A stretch of DNA of 64,000 bases from Mycobacterium sp. Root135. GTDB lineage: Bacteria; Actinomycetota; Actinomycetes; Mycobacteriales; Mycobacteriaceae. A model generated the notes under the pieces. The model did no database searches. It had not been told where the DNA came from and worked only from the letters and a program-made list of their open reading frames with translations. The stretch spans positions 207,474 through 271,473 of the forward strand of contig NZ_LMEZ01000007.1 in assembly GCF_001426545.1 (NCBI RefSeq). The letters run 5' to 3'. A program made the position numbers and the translations under genes. Below are positions 8,119-16,252 of this stretch, one piece after another; the stretch's first letter is position 1; each line of letters opens with the position of its first letter.

Positions 8119-9512
8119 CTCGTGGTCCCGCCTTCGGTTGTCTGGGCGGCGATTTGGGCGCCGATGTCGTCGACGAGCGCCGCGACGTCTTCGGAAGTCC
8201 GCGCCTCCACGTTGAGCCGTAGCAACGGCTCGGTGTTGGAGGTGCGCAGGTTGAACCAGGTGCCGTCGCCGAGGTCGACCGTGACGCCGTCGAGGTGGTC
8301 GAGTGCCTGAATGCGGCTGCCGAAGGACTTGAGCACCGCGTCGACGCACGCCGGGGCGTCGGCCACGGTGAAGTTGACCTCGCCCGACTCCTCGTACCGC
8401 TGGTAGTCGGCCATCATCTCCGACAGTGGCCGGTCCTGCTCACCGAGCGCGGCGAGCACGTGGAGCGCGGCGAGCATTCCGGAGTCGGCACCCCAGAAGT
8501 CGCGAAAGTAGTAGTGCGCCGAATGTTCGCCGCCGAAGATCGCACCCGATTCGGCCATCAACGCCTTGATGTAGGAGTGCCCGACCCGTGAGCGCAGGGC
8601 GGTGCCGCCTCGCTCCACGATGAGTTCGGGCACGGCCCGCGACGTAATCAGATTGTGGATGACGGTGGCGCCGATCTCACGCCCGAGTTCGCGGCCTGCC
8701 ACCAGCGCGGTGACCGCCGACGGCGACACCGGACGGCCGCGTTCGTCGACGACGAAACAGCGGTCGGCGTCGCCGTCGAAGGCGAGCCCGATGTCGGCTT
8801 TGGAGTCGACGACGTGGCGCTGCAGGTCGACGAGGTTGGCCGGGTCGAGCGGGTTGGCCTCGTGATTGGGAAACGTGCCGTCGAGTTCGAAGAACAACGG
8901 CAACAGCGTGATAGGCGTCAGCGGCCCCAGCACGGCAGGCGTGGTGTGGCCACCCATGCCGTTGCCCGCATCGACGGCAACCCGCAGCGGTCGCAGCGCG
9001 GAGATGTCCACCAGAGATCTCAGGAAGTCCCCGTAGTCGGCGAGCACGTCGCGGTCGTCGACGGTTCCTGGTGCGCCGTCGAAGGTGGGCACGCCGGCGA
9101 TGACCTCGTCGCTGATCGTGGTCAGTCCGCTGTCCTTGCCGACGGGTTTGGCGCCGGCTCGACACAGTTTGATCCCGTTGTACGCCGCCGGATTGTGGCT
9201 CGCGGTGAACATCGCGCCTGGGCAGTCGAGAAGACCCGACGCGAAGTACAGCTGGTCGGTCGACGCCAATCCGATTCTGGTGACGTCCAGACCCTGCGCC
9301 ACGACGCCGTCGGCGAACGCCGCCGCCAGAGACGGGGAGCTGTCGCGCATGTCGTAACCGATCGTGACCCGGACTGCGCCCTCGTCGCGGACCAGCCTGG
9401 CGAACGCTCCGCCGACCTCGGTAACGAACTGTTCGTCGATCTCTTCGCCGACCAGTCCACGGACGTCATACGCCTTGATGACGCGGTTGACAGCCGCAGC
9501 AGGCCTCGACAT
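8115..9512 (-). CDS. manB: phosphomannomutase/phosphoglucomutase
   Basis: This is a 465-residue alpha-D-phosphohexomutase converting mannose-6-phosphate to mannose-1-phosphate. The catalytic phosphoserine loop is TASHNPAAYNG (about 100-110), the metal loop DGDADR lies near 250, the sugar-binding loop GEHSAHYYF near 330, and the phosphate-binding loop RTSNTEP near 430. All four are intact. The ATG at 9512 has GAGGAG five bases upstream; the longer frame lacks this. It is first in a manB-SIS-manA unit and corresponds to Rv3257c (manB/pmmA; symbol usage varies). Together with manA and the pyrophosphorylase at 14-15 kb it completes the route to GDP-mannose. Confidence 0.96.
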   Translation of the reverse strand: MSRPAAAVNRVIKAYDVRGLVGEEIDEQFVTEVGGAFARLVRDEGAVRVTIGYDMRDSSPSLAAAFADGVVAQGLDVTRIGLASTDQLYFASGLLDCPGAMFTASHNPAAYNGIKLCRAGAKPVGKDSGLTTISDEVIAGVPTFDGAPGTVDDRDVLADYGDFLRSLVDISALRPLRVAVDAGNGMGGHTTPAVLGPLTPITLLPLFFELDGTFPNHEANPLDPANLVDLQRHVVDSKADIGLAFDGDADRCFVVDERGRPVSPSAVTALVAGRELGREIGATVIHNLITSRAVPELIVERGGTALRSRVGHSYIKALMAESGAIFGGEHSAHYYFRDFWGADSGMLAALHVLAALGEQDRPLSEMMADYQRYEESGEVNFTVADAPACVDAVLKSFGSRIQALDHLDGVTVDLGDGTWFNLRTSNTEPLLRLNVEARTSEDVAALVDDIGAQIAAQTTEGGTTR

Positions 9513-9627
9513 TGATCTCCTCGCACAGGGAACACTTGGCACAAGCCTATCGGCTGAGCTTCCGTCCCGCCGACGGTCATCGGCGCTCGCGCACATCATT
9601 CGGAGGCGAGCGTCACGACGGACTCGT

Positions 9628-10038
9628 TCAGTCCAGGGGGTCCGGCAAGACGCGCAGGTGGCCACGCCGACGGCCGTTCTGTTCGGCGCGTTGCACCGGG
9701 GGCGCCATCAGCGCGCCTCCGCGCACACCGGTCCCCGGGTCGGAGAACCCGGCGGGTGCGGACGACACCGCGGGGAGCCCTTCCCGCACTGCGTCGGCGA
9801 GCGCCACCAGGTCGTCGTCGTCGGAGTGCGACGGCAGCGGACCCGCGTGTCTGACCAACTCCCAACCGCGCGGCGCGGTGATCCGTCCGGCATGGATCAC
9901 GCACAAATCCCAGGAATGGGGTTCGGAGGCGGTGGCGAGCGGTCCTACGACGGCAGTCGAGTCCCTGTAGACGAAGGTCAGCGTCGCCACGGCGTAGTGC
10001 GGGCACCCGGGCCTGCAGCAGCGACGGGGAACGTTCAC
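9628..10038 (-). CDS. DUF3499 small cysteine-rich protein (Rv3258c-like)
   Basis: This 136-residue protein has a cysteine cluster, RRCCRPGC, at the N-terminus and a further DLCVIH motif about 40 residues later, suggesting a zinc knuckle. A flexible Pro/Gly/Asp-rich tail follows. The function of the actinobacterial DUF3499 family is unknown. The GTG at 10038 is chosen because the conserved part begins VPRRCCRPGC; GTG at 10044 is an equally possible start two codons earlier. It sits between manB and a divergent zincin-like gene, as in M. tuberculosis. Confidence 0.8.
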   Translation of the reverse strand: MNVPRRCCRPGCPHYAVATLTFVYRDSTAVVGPLATASEPHSWDLCVIHAGRITAPRGWELVRHAGPLPSHSDDDDLVALADAVREGLPAVSSAPAGFSDPGTGVRGGALMAPPVQRAEQNGRRRGHLRVLPDPLD

Positions 10039-10125
10039 GGACACGAGGCTATCGCGCGGTGACGCCTCGGGTAGGCGACACGCGCAGTTCGCAACGCGTC
10101 GATCTCCAACCGTTACGATCGCCGC

Positions 10126-10593
10126 ATGGTCGACCGGCAGCCCGCACGTGCCCATCGCGGACGCCGAGAGATGCGCGGTCCACTACTTCCTCCCACGGTG
10201 CCCGGGTGGCGCAGCCGAGCCGAACGATTCGACATGGCCGTGCTCGAGGCCTACGAACCGATCGAACGGCAATGGCAGGACAGGCTGTCCGGGCTCGACG
10301 TCGCAGTCGACGAGATTCCGCGACTCTCACCCAAGGACCCCGACAACATCCAGTGGCCGCCCGAGGTGATCGCCGACGGACCGATCGCCCTCGCGCGGCT
10401 GATACCGGCCGGGGTGGACGTGCGAGGAAACAGCACTCGCGCACGAATCGTGTTGTTCCGCAAGCCCATTGAACGACGAGCCAAGGACACCCTCGACTTG
10501 TCTGACCTGCTCCATGACGTCCTGGTGGCCCAAGTGGCCACATATCTCGGCGTGGAACCTTCCGTCATCGACCCGACGATCGAAGACGACTGA
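10126..10593 (+). CDS. zincin-like (metallopeptidase-family) protein without an HExxH motif
   Basis: This 155-residue protein corresponds to Rv3259 and to actinobacterial proteins annotated as zincin-like metallopeptidases. The region RAKDTLDLSDLLHDVLVAQ (about 118-136) occupies the place of the active site, but HExxH is not present: only LLHDVL is seen. It may therefore be an inactive family member or wrongly assigned by annotation habit. A TACGAT box (10114-10119) ends six bases before the ATG, which fits a leaderless transcript. It is divergent from the DUF3499 gene and ends 22 bases from the convergent whiB2 stop. Confidence 0.75.
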   Translation: MVDRQPARAHRGRREMRGPLLPPTVPGWRSRAERFDMAVLEAYEPIERQWQDRLSGLDVAVDEIPRLSPKDPDNIQWPPEVIADGPIALARLIPAGVDVRGNSTRARIVLFRKPIERRAKDTLDLSDLLHDVLVAQVATYLGVEPSVIDPTIEDD

Positions 10594-10615
10594 CCCACCA
10601 GGCGTCAGAGCTGAA

Positions 10616-11011
10616 TCAGATGATGCCGCGCTTGAGGCGCCGACGCTCACGCTCCGACAGACCGCCCCAGATTCCGAAGCGCTCGTCGTGGGCCAGGGCG
10701 TAGTCGAGGCACCGGTCCTTCACCTCGCAGCCGAGGCAGATCCGCTTCGCCTCGCGCGTCGAGCCACCCTTCTCGGGGAAGAATGCCTCGGGGTCAGTCT
10801 GCGCACACAGCGCGCGTTCCTGCCATTGCTCGTCGTCGAGTTCCTGATCGCCGAAGACGCCTGCCTGATCGGGCACGACACTCAACTGCGGACGGCCGGT
10901 CACCCCACCCTGCGCCGGCCCGGTATTGGTATGCGGTTCGTTGCCTACTGAGCCGAGCATCCGATTGTCGAATCGGATGACACGATCGAAATCAACGTGC
11001 TCATAAGACAT
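10616..11011 (-). CDS. whiB2: WhiB2/WhmD iron-sulfur transcription factor
   Basis: This 131-residue Wbl protein has four cysteines binding a [4Fe-4S] cluster, in the order ALCAQTD, then ICLGCEVKDRC. The GIWGG turn follows, then a basic C-terminus (RERRRLKRGII) that binds DNA. In mycobacteria this protein controls septation and division and is essential. The ATG at 11011 is preceded by GAGGAGG at eight bases, which decides it over the ATG five codons earlier. An N-terminal extension of about 60 residues ahead of the first cysteine matches WhmD of M. smegmatis rather than the shorter annotated M. tuberculosis form. Confidence 0.96.
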   Translation of the reverse strand: MSYEHVDFDRVIRFDNRMLGSVGNEPHTNTGPAQGGVTGRPQLSVVPDQAGVFGDQELDDEQWQERALCAQTDPEAFFPEKGGSTREAKRICLGCEVKDRCLDYALAHDERFGIWGGLSERERRRLKRGII

Positions 11012-11062
11012 CTTCCGCCTCCTCACCTGTCTTAGAAATTCCCTGCTTCATCCCCACCACGC

Positions 11063-11100
11063 ACCCTAGTGGCCCCAGTAATTCGAACAAGTGATCGAAT
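11063..11100 (-). promoter_or_regulatory. candidate whiB2 promoter with dyad over the -35 region
   Basis: On the minus strand TTGTTC (11090-11085) and TAGGGT (11068-11063) are 16 bases apart and fit SigA boxes about 50 bases ahead of the whiB2 start. An inverted repeat, ATTCGA-N8-TCGAAT (11081-11100), spans the -35 box and could be an operator. The rest of the 11.01-11.32 kb gap between whiB2 and fbiA shows no gene. Confidence 0.45.
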
Positions 11101-11309
11101 CTCGGTCTGCGACACTGGAACCGGAAGCCAACCGGGAAATGACACTGATGTGATTAGACACGCGTTAGCTGCGAGGGTCAAGCGCAGGGGGCAGATTTCA
11201 TACCATCCCGTGATCAAATGTCGGCGCGTCGGATACCTGGCGTGTCGCGAAAGTGACCAAGTCGGCGCCTAAATGAAAGTCCGGTGGACCACGTCCGCTC
11301 CGAAGCGCC

Positions 11310-11315
11310 TAGTGT
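11310..11315 (+). promoter_or_regulatory. candidate -10 box of fbiA (leaderless)
   Basis: TAGTGT ends eight bases before the GTG at 11324, with a weak TGGACC upstream at 11285-11290. No ribosome binding site precedes the GTG. The spacing supports GTG 11324 as a leaderless start rather than the ATG 51 bases upstream. Confidence 0.42.
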
Positions 11316-11323
11316 CGATCGAT

Positions 11324-12337
11324 GTGAAAGTCACTGTTCTGGTGGGCGGCGTCGGCGGCGCGCGCTTTCTGCTCGGCGTCCAGCAGTACCTAGGTCTCGG
11401 CCAATTCGCCGGTACCGCAACGGGGCCCTCCGGTGAGCATGATCTCACCGCGATCGTCAACGTGGGCGACGACGCATGGATGCACGGTGTGCGCATTTGC
11501 CCCGACCTCGACACCTGCATGTACACGTTAGGTGGAGGTATAGACCCCGAGCGGGGATGGGGCCACGCCAACGAAACTTGGCACGCCAAGGAGGAACTCG
11601 CCGCCTACGGCGTACAGCCCGACTGGTTCGGACTCGGCGACCGCGACCTCGCCACCCACCTGGTCCGCAGCCAGATGCTCAGAGCCGGTTACCCGCTGTC
11701 GCAAGTCACCGAGGCGCTGTGCGCGCGGTGGAAGCCGGGAGCCCTGCTGATTCCGGCCACCGACGACCGCAGCGAAACCCATGTCGTCGTCACCGATCCC
11801 GAGCCTGAAGCCGAGGAAGGCTCTCGGCGCGCCATCCACTTCCAAGAGTGGTGGGTCCGCTACCGCGCCCAAATCCCCACCCACGACTTCGCATTCGTCG
11901 GCGCCGACAAGGCAACGGCGGCACCCGGCGTCCTGGAGGCCATCGCCGAGGCAGACGTCGTGTTCCTCGCCCCGTCGAATCCGGTCGTCAGTGTCGGCGC
12001 AATTCTCGCGGTCCCGGGAATCCGTGGCGCACTTCGGTCGACCGCCGCACCGGTGATCGGCTACTCCCCCATCGTGGCGGGCCGAGCATTGCGCGGTATG
12101 GCCGACGAGTGCCTCACCGTCATAGGTGTCGAGACCTCGTCGCAGGCCGTCGGCGCACACTTCGGAGCGCGATCCGGAACGGGCCTCCTCGACGGTTGGC
12201 TCGTCGACGACGGTGACACCGCAGTCGTCGACGGCGTCGCCGTCCGCTCCGTCCCGCTGCTGATGACCGACCCGAGGGCAACCGCCGAAATGGTGCGCCA
12301 CGGAATCGAACTCGCGGGTCTCGAGACGGTCTCGTGA
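11324..12337 (+). CDS. fbiA: 2-phospho-L-lactate/PEP transferase FbiA (CofD family)
   Basis: This 337-residue enzyme joins the activated three-carbon unit to the deazaflavin Fo in coenzyme F420 synthesis. It opens with VTVLVGGVGGARFLLGV, the CofD nucleotide-binding glycine motif. IVNVGDDAWMHGVRICPDLDT (metal and substrate contacts) follows near residue 50, and a LAPSNPVVSVGAIL segment lies near 220. Length fits Rv3261 (331 residues). The GTG at 11324 is chosen over an ATG at 11273 because the conserved region begins there and a -10 box sits just ahead. Its stop overlaps the fbiB GTG by four bases. Confidence 0.96.
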   Translation: MKVTVLVGGVGGARFLLGVQQYLGLGQFAGTATGPSGEHDLTAIVNVGDDAWMHGVRICPDLDTCMYTLGGGIDPERGWGHANETWHAKEELAAYGVQPDWFGLGDRDLATHLVRSQMLRAGYPLSQVTEALCARWKPGALLIPATDDRSETHVVVTDPEPEAEEGSRRAIHFQEWWVRYRAQIPTHDFAFVGADKATAAPGVLEAIAEADVVFLAPSNPVVSVGAILAVPGIRGALRSTAAPVIGYSPIVAGRALRGMADECLTVIGVETSSQAVGAHFGARSGTGLLDGWLVDDGDTAVVDGVAVRSVPLLMTDPRATAEMVRHGIELAGLETVS

Positions 12338-13692
12338 CGGACTCGAATCGAACCACCGAGCACGGGGCAGCCGCCGCCGTCGAGATCCTGCCCGTGCCCG
12401 GCCTCCCCGAGTTCCGGCCCGGTGACGACGTGGCCGCCGCGATCGCCGCGGCCGCCCCGTGGCTACGCGACGACGACGTCGTCGTGGTCACCAGCAAGGT
12501 GCTCTCCAAGAGCGAAGGACGCATCGTCTCGGCACCGACGGATCCCGAGGAACGAGACGCCCTGCGCCGCAGGCTCGTCGACTCCGAAGCCGTCCGGGTG
12601 CTGGCCCGCAAGGGACGAACGCTGATCACCGAAAACGCGATCGGACTCATCCAGGCCGCAGCCGGGGTCGACGGATCCAACATCGACACCGCCGAATTGG
12701 CACTGCTGCCAGTCGATCCCGACGGAAGCGCCGCACGACTCCGAGATCGACTCGCCACGATGCTCGGCGTCACCGTCGGCGTCGTCGTCACCGACACGAT
12801 GGGGCGTGCCTGGCGCAACGGCCAGACCGACGCAGCCATCGGAGCCGCGGGCCTGGCCGTGCTGCACGGGTACGGCGGCGCACACGACGACCACGGCAAC
12901 GAACTAGTGGTCACCGAGGTCGCGGTCGCCGACGAGATCGCCGCGGCAGCGGATCTGGTGAAGGGCAAGCTGACCGGCATCCCGGTGGCGGTCGTGCGCG
13001 GGCTGACGCTGCGCGACGACGGCTCCAACGGCCACACCCTCGTCCGAGCCGGCGAAGAGGACCTGTTCTGGCTCGGCACGGAAGAAGCGATCGCGATGGG
13101 ACGGCGGCAAGCACAGCTGCTCCGCCGATCCGTTCGCTCCTTCACCGCCGAGCCCGTCGACCCGGCAGTGGTCGAAGCGGCTGTGGCCGAGGCACTTACC
13201 GCGCCGGCCCCCCATCACACCCGCCCCGTCCGCTTCGTGTGGGTCCGCGACCCCGAGGTGCGCCAACGCCTGCTGGATGCGATGTCCGACCGGTGGCGCG
13301 CCGATCTCCTCGGCGACGGCCGATCCCCCGACTCCGTCGAGCGACGCGTCAGCCGCGGCCAGATCCTCTACGACGCACCGGAGCTGGTGATCCCGTTCAT
13401 GGTGCCCGACGGGGCCCACGCCTACCCAGACGCCACCAGGACGGCCGCCGAGACCACGATGTTCACCGTCGCCGCCGGCGCGGCCGTACAGGCGCTCCTG
13501 GTCGCGCTCGCCGTCCGTGACGTAGGAAGTTGCTGGATCGGGTCGACGATCTTCGCCGCGGAGTTGGCGCGCGACGTGCTGGACCTGCCCTCGGACTGGC
13601 AACCGTTGGGCGCCATCGCAATCGGCCACCCCGAGGAGCCCCCTGCCCCGCGCGATCCCGTGCCGACCGACGGCCTGCTGACCCTCCGATGA
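12334..13692 (+). CDS. fbiB: bifunctional F420:gamma-glutamyl ligase FbiB
   Basis: This is a 452-residue two-domain protein. The N-terminal CofE-like domain (about 1-245) adds glutamates to F420-0; motifs include VVVTSKVLSKSEGR near 50, ITENAIGLIQAAAGVDGSN near 95 and VVVTDTMGRAWRNGQTD near 150. The C-terminal nitroreductase-fold domain (about 260-452), with LRRSVRSFTAEPVD and LVALAVRDVGSCWIGSTIF, reduces dehydro-F420-0 using FMNH2. It is coupled to fbiA by a GTGA overlap. Length and architecture match Rv3262. Confidence 0.96.
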   Translation: MTDSNRTTEHGAAAAVEILPVPGLPEFRPGDDVAAAIAAAAPWLRDDDVVVVTSKVLSKSEGRIVSAPTDPEERDALRRRLVDSEAVRVLARKGRTLITENAIGLIQAAAGVDGSNIDTAELALLPVDPDGSAARLRDRLATMLGVTVGVVVTDTMGRAWRNGQTDAAIGAAGLAVLHGYGGAHDDHGNELVVTEVAVADEIAAAADLVKGKLTGIPVAVVRGLTLRDDGSNGHTLVRAGEEDLFWLGTEEAIAMGRRQAQLLRRSVRSFTAEPVDPAVVEAAVAEALTAPAPHHTRPVRFVWVRDPEVRQRLLDAMSDRWRADLLGDGRSPDSVERRVSRGQILYDAPELVIPFMVPDGAHAYPDATRTAAETTMFTVAAGAAVQALLVALAVRDVGSCWIGSTIFAAELARDVLDLPSDWQPLGAIAIGHPEEPPAPRDPVPTDGLLTLR

Positions 13693-13720
13693 GCGCTTGC
13701 GCGAAGAGCAGGCGGACCCG

Positions 13721-14266
13721 ATGAGCCTGCACGCATCCGTCGTCGACGCGCTGACCCGCTGGCAGCCCGGCGATCCCGCGCAGGATTCGCTGCGCCATGC
13801 GGTGCTCGCCTTCGTCCTCGCCAGGGACGACGCCTGCAGGAGGTCATGTGCCCCAGGCCACGTCACCGCCTCGACCCTGGTGCTCGACCACACGCGCACC
13901 CACGCGCTGCTGACCCTGCATCCGCGGATCGGCCGCTGGGTCCAGCTTGGCGGTCACTGCGAGGAGTCCGACCCCGACGTCACCGCCGCTGCGGCACGCG
14001 AAGCCACGGAGGAGTCCGGGATCGACGGACTGACCGTCGGCGACCTACCCGTCGCCCTGCATGTGCACGCACTCACCTGTTCGCTGGGGGTGCCGACACA
14101 CCACCTCGACCTACAGTTCGTGGCCCATGCACCCGCGGACGCACACATCGCCATCAGCGACGAGTCGCTCGACCTTCGCTGGTGGCCGCTCGACGCCCTG
14201 CCGGACGGGTCCGACTTCGGCCTGCGGCAACTGGCGCGAGCGGCGTCTCAGACGTCCGTCGAGTAG
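13721..14266 (+). CDS. Nudix hydrolase
   Basis: This 181-residue protein carries a near-consensus Nudix box, GGHCEESDPDVTAAAAREAT followed by EESG, around residues 80-104, one residue longer than the strict consensus. It should hydrolyse a nucleoside diphosphate linked to another moiety; the substrate is unknown. The ATG at 13721 is preferred to a TTG eight codons upstream. It follows fbiB by 28 bases. In M. tuberculosis a DNA methylase (Rv3263) occupies this slot, so the gene is a local difference. Its 3' end overlaps the convergent pyrophosphorylase gene by 19 bases. Confidence 0.87.
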   Translation: MSLHASVVDALTRWQPGDPAQDSLRHAVLAFVLARDDACRRSCAPGHVTASTLVLDHTRTHALLTLHPRIGRWVQLGGHCEESDPDVTAAAAREATEESGIDGLTVGDLPVALHVHALTCSLGVPTHHLDLQFVAHAPADAHIAISDESLDLRWWPLDALPDGSDFGLRQLARAASQTSVE

Positions 14267-15336
14267 CGGATGCCGCCGTCGGGGATCCGGACCCCCGGCC
14301 ACACCCTGGCCCCGCGGAGCAGTTCACACCGCGCGCCGATGTCAGCTCCGTCGCCGATGACGCCGTCGCGGATCAACGCCCGCGGGCCGATCCGTGCCCC
14401 GAAACCGATGATGGAACGCTCGATGACCGAACCGGCCTCGATCTTCGCTCCGTCGAATATCACCGCGCCGTCGAGTCGTGCACCTGGACCGATCTCGGCG
14501 CCCCGGCCGACGACCGTTCCGCCGATCAAAAGGGCGCCCGGCGCCACGGAGGCACCGTCGTGGACGAGCTCCTCACCGCGGTGACCGTTGAGCGCGGGTG
14601 ACGGCGCAATGCCACGGACCAGGTCGGCCGAACCGCGCACGAAGTCGTCCGGCGTACCCATGTCACGCCAGTAGGTGGCGTCGACGTAACCGCACACCTT
14701 GAGCCCGTCGGACAGCAGGGCCGGGAACACCTCGCGCTCCACCGAGACCGCGCGCCCCTTCGGGATCCGGTCGATGACCTCACGCTTGAACACGTAGCAG
14801 CCGGCGTTGATCTGGTCGGTCGGCGGATCCTGGGTCTTTTCGAGGAACGCGGTGACAACACCCTCGGAATCGGTTGGCACACAACCAAATGCGCGGGGGT
14901 CACCGACCCGGACGAGGTGCAACGTCAGGTCTGCGTCGCGGTCGTGGTGACTGTCGAGCAGGGCGTTGAGGTCGGCACCGGAGAGCACGTCGCCGTTGAA
15001 CACCAGGGCGGTGTCGTACCGCAGCTTCGACGCTACGTTCGCGATGCCGCCGCCCGTGCCGCGCGGCTCGTCCTCGACCACGTAGTCGATCTGCAGACCG
15101 AGCTTGGACCCGTCACCGAACTCGGCCTCGAACACCTCGGCCTTGTACGACGTTCCCAGCACGACGTGCTGGATGCCCGCCGCCGCGATCCGCGACAACA
15201 GGTGAGTCAGGAACGGAAGCCCCGCCGTTGGCAGCATCGGCTTCGGGGCGGACAGCGTCAGCGGACGGAGGCGCGTGCCCTGCCCGCCGACGAGCACGAC
15301 GGCGTCGACCTCTGCCGGATTGACCGAACTTCCCAT
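14248..15336 (-). CDS. manC: mannose-1-phosphate guanylyltransferase (GDP-mannose pyrophosphorylase)
   Basis: This 362-residue enzyme makes GDP-mannose from mannose-1-phosphate and GTP. The nucleotidyltransferase signature LVGGQGTRLRPLTLSAPKPM covers residues 15-34. VFNGDVLSG (metal-binding Asp) lies near 108 and EKTQDPPTDQINAGCYVF near 160. A left-handed beta-helix of hexapeptide repeats fills the last 100 residues. It is nearly identical in motif and length to Rv3264c, usually named manB in M. tuberculosis although its activity is that of ManC. The start is ATG 15336; ATG 15348 is possible. It follows wbbL by about 16 bases and supplies donor sugar for both core glycolipids and the polysaccharide locus. 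Confidence 0.95.
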   Translation of the reverse strand: MGSSVNPAEVDAVVLVGGQGTRLRPLTLSAPKPMLPTAGLPFLTHLLSRIAAAGIQHVVLGTSYKAEVFEAEFGDGSKLGLQIDYVVEDEPRGTGGGIANVASKLRYDTALVFNGDVLSGADLNALLDSHHDRDADLTLHLVRVGDPRAFGCVPTDSEGVVTAFLEKTQDPPTDQINAGCYVFKREVIDRIPKGRAVSVEREVFPALLSDGLKVCGYVDATYWRDMGTPDDFVRGSADLVRGIAPSPALNGHRGEELVHDGASVAPGALLIGGTVVGRGAEIGPGARLDGAVIFDGAKIEAGSVIERSIIGFGARIGPRALIRDGVIGDGADIGARCELLRGARVWPGVRIPDGGIRYSTDV

Positions 15337-15352
15337 CGCCAGCCCCATCTCT

Positions 15353-16252
15353 TCATCGTCTTCTGGTGCTCCGCCGAGAATTGCCGACCACCAGCGCGGC
15401 CCGAGCTGCGAGGGCCGACCTGATGGCCCATCGAAGCGGAGCCTGCCACCGGTGAGGATGTCGGTCGGCCAGGAAAGTGTAGGTGCTGGTGTGGTGGGCC
15501 GCCAAGTTGCGGGCCGGGTCGCGGCCCGTCGAGTGCCCCTTGTCGTGGAGCACCTCTGCCGACGGCACGTATACGTTCTGCCAACCCGCCGCGGCGAGAC
15601 GATCTCCGAGGTCAACGTCTTCCATGTACATGAAATAGCGCTCGTCGAACCCGGCGATCGCGTCATAGGCCTCTCTGCGCAACAGCAGACACGAGCCGGA
15701 CAACCAGCCGACGGGACGTTCGCTGGGCTCCAACCGCTCCTGCCGATATGCGGCCGTCCACGGGTTCGACTTCCACACCGGACCGACGACGGCGTGCATG
15801 CCACCGCGGACCAGACTCGGCTGGTGCCGGGCCGACGGGTAAACCGAACCGTCGGGATCCCGGATCAGTGGCCCGAGCGAGCCCGCCCGCGGCCACCGCT
15901 GCGCCGCCTCCAGGAGGACGTCGATGCTGCCGGGGCCCCACACCACGTCGGGGTTGGCCACGATGAAGAACTCGGCATCGCTCTCCGCCGAACCGTCTTC
16001 GGTGCCGTCCGCGACGTACGTCTGCACCGCCCGGTTGACCGCCGAGCCGTACCCCAGATTTGCGCCGGTGCGCAGGAGCCGGGCGTTCGGGTATCGCTCG
16101 AGCGCCTCCTCGGGGACGCCGTCGTCGGACCCGTTGTCGGCCATCACCACCGTCACCGGCCGCTCCGTGGCATGGCCGAGCGAGGCGAGGAACCGGTCGA
16201 GGTGAGGGCCCGGTGAGTAGGTCACCGTCACCACGATCAAGCTCGGAGTCAC
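15353..16252 (-). CDS. wbbL: rhamnosyltransferase WbbL of the arabinogalactan linkage unit
   Basis: This 299-residue GT2-family enzyme transfers L-rhamnose from dTDP-rhamnose to GlcNAc-PP-decaprenol, forming the linker that ties galactan to peptidoglycan. The GT-A fold is shown by VVTVTYSPG at the N-terminus, ADNGSDDG near 38, VANPDVVW near 98 and the catalytic-base region YMEDVDLGDRL near 210. The GTG start at 16252 overlaps the rmlD stop as GTGA, so donor synthesis and transfer are coupled. It corresponds to Rv3265c, which is essential in mycobacteria. Confidence 0.95.
   Translation of the reverse strand: MTPSLIVVTVTYSPGPHLDRFLASLGHATERPVTVVMADNGSDDGVPEEALERYPNARLLRTGANLGYGSAVNRAVQTYVADGTEDGSAESDAEFFIVANPDVVWGPGSIDVLLEAAQRWPRAGSLGPLIRDPDGSVYPSARHQPSLVRGGMHAVVGPVWKSNPWTAAYRQERLEPSERPVGWLSGSCLLLRREAYDAIAGFDERYFMYMEDVDLGDRLAAAGWQNVYVPSAEVLHDKGHSTGRDPARNLAAHHTSTYTFLADRHPHRWQAPLRWAIRSALAARAALVVGNSRRSTRRR

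Noticed and set aside
12459..13520. 353-codon Arg-rich frame over fbiB
   Set aside because: It overlaps fbiB in another frame and is almost all Arg, Gly and Ala, with no family pattern.
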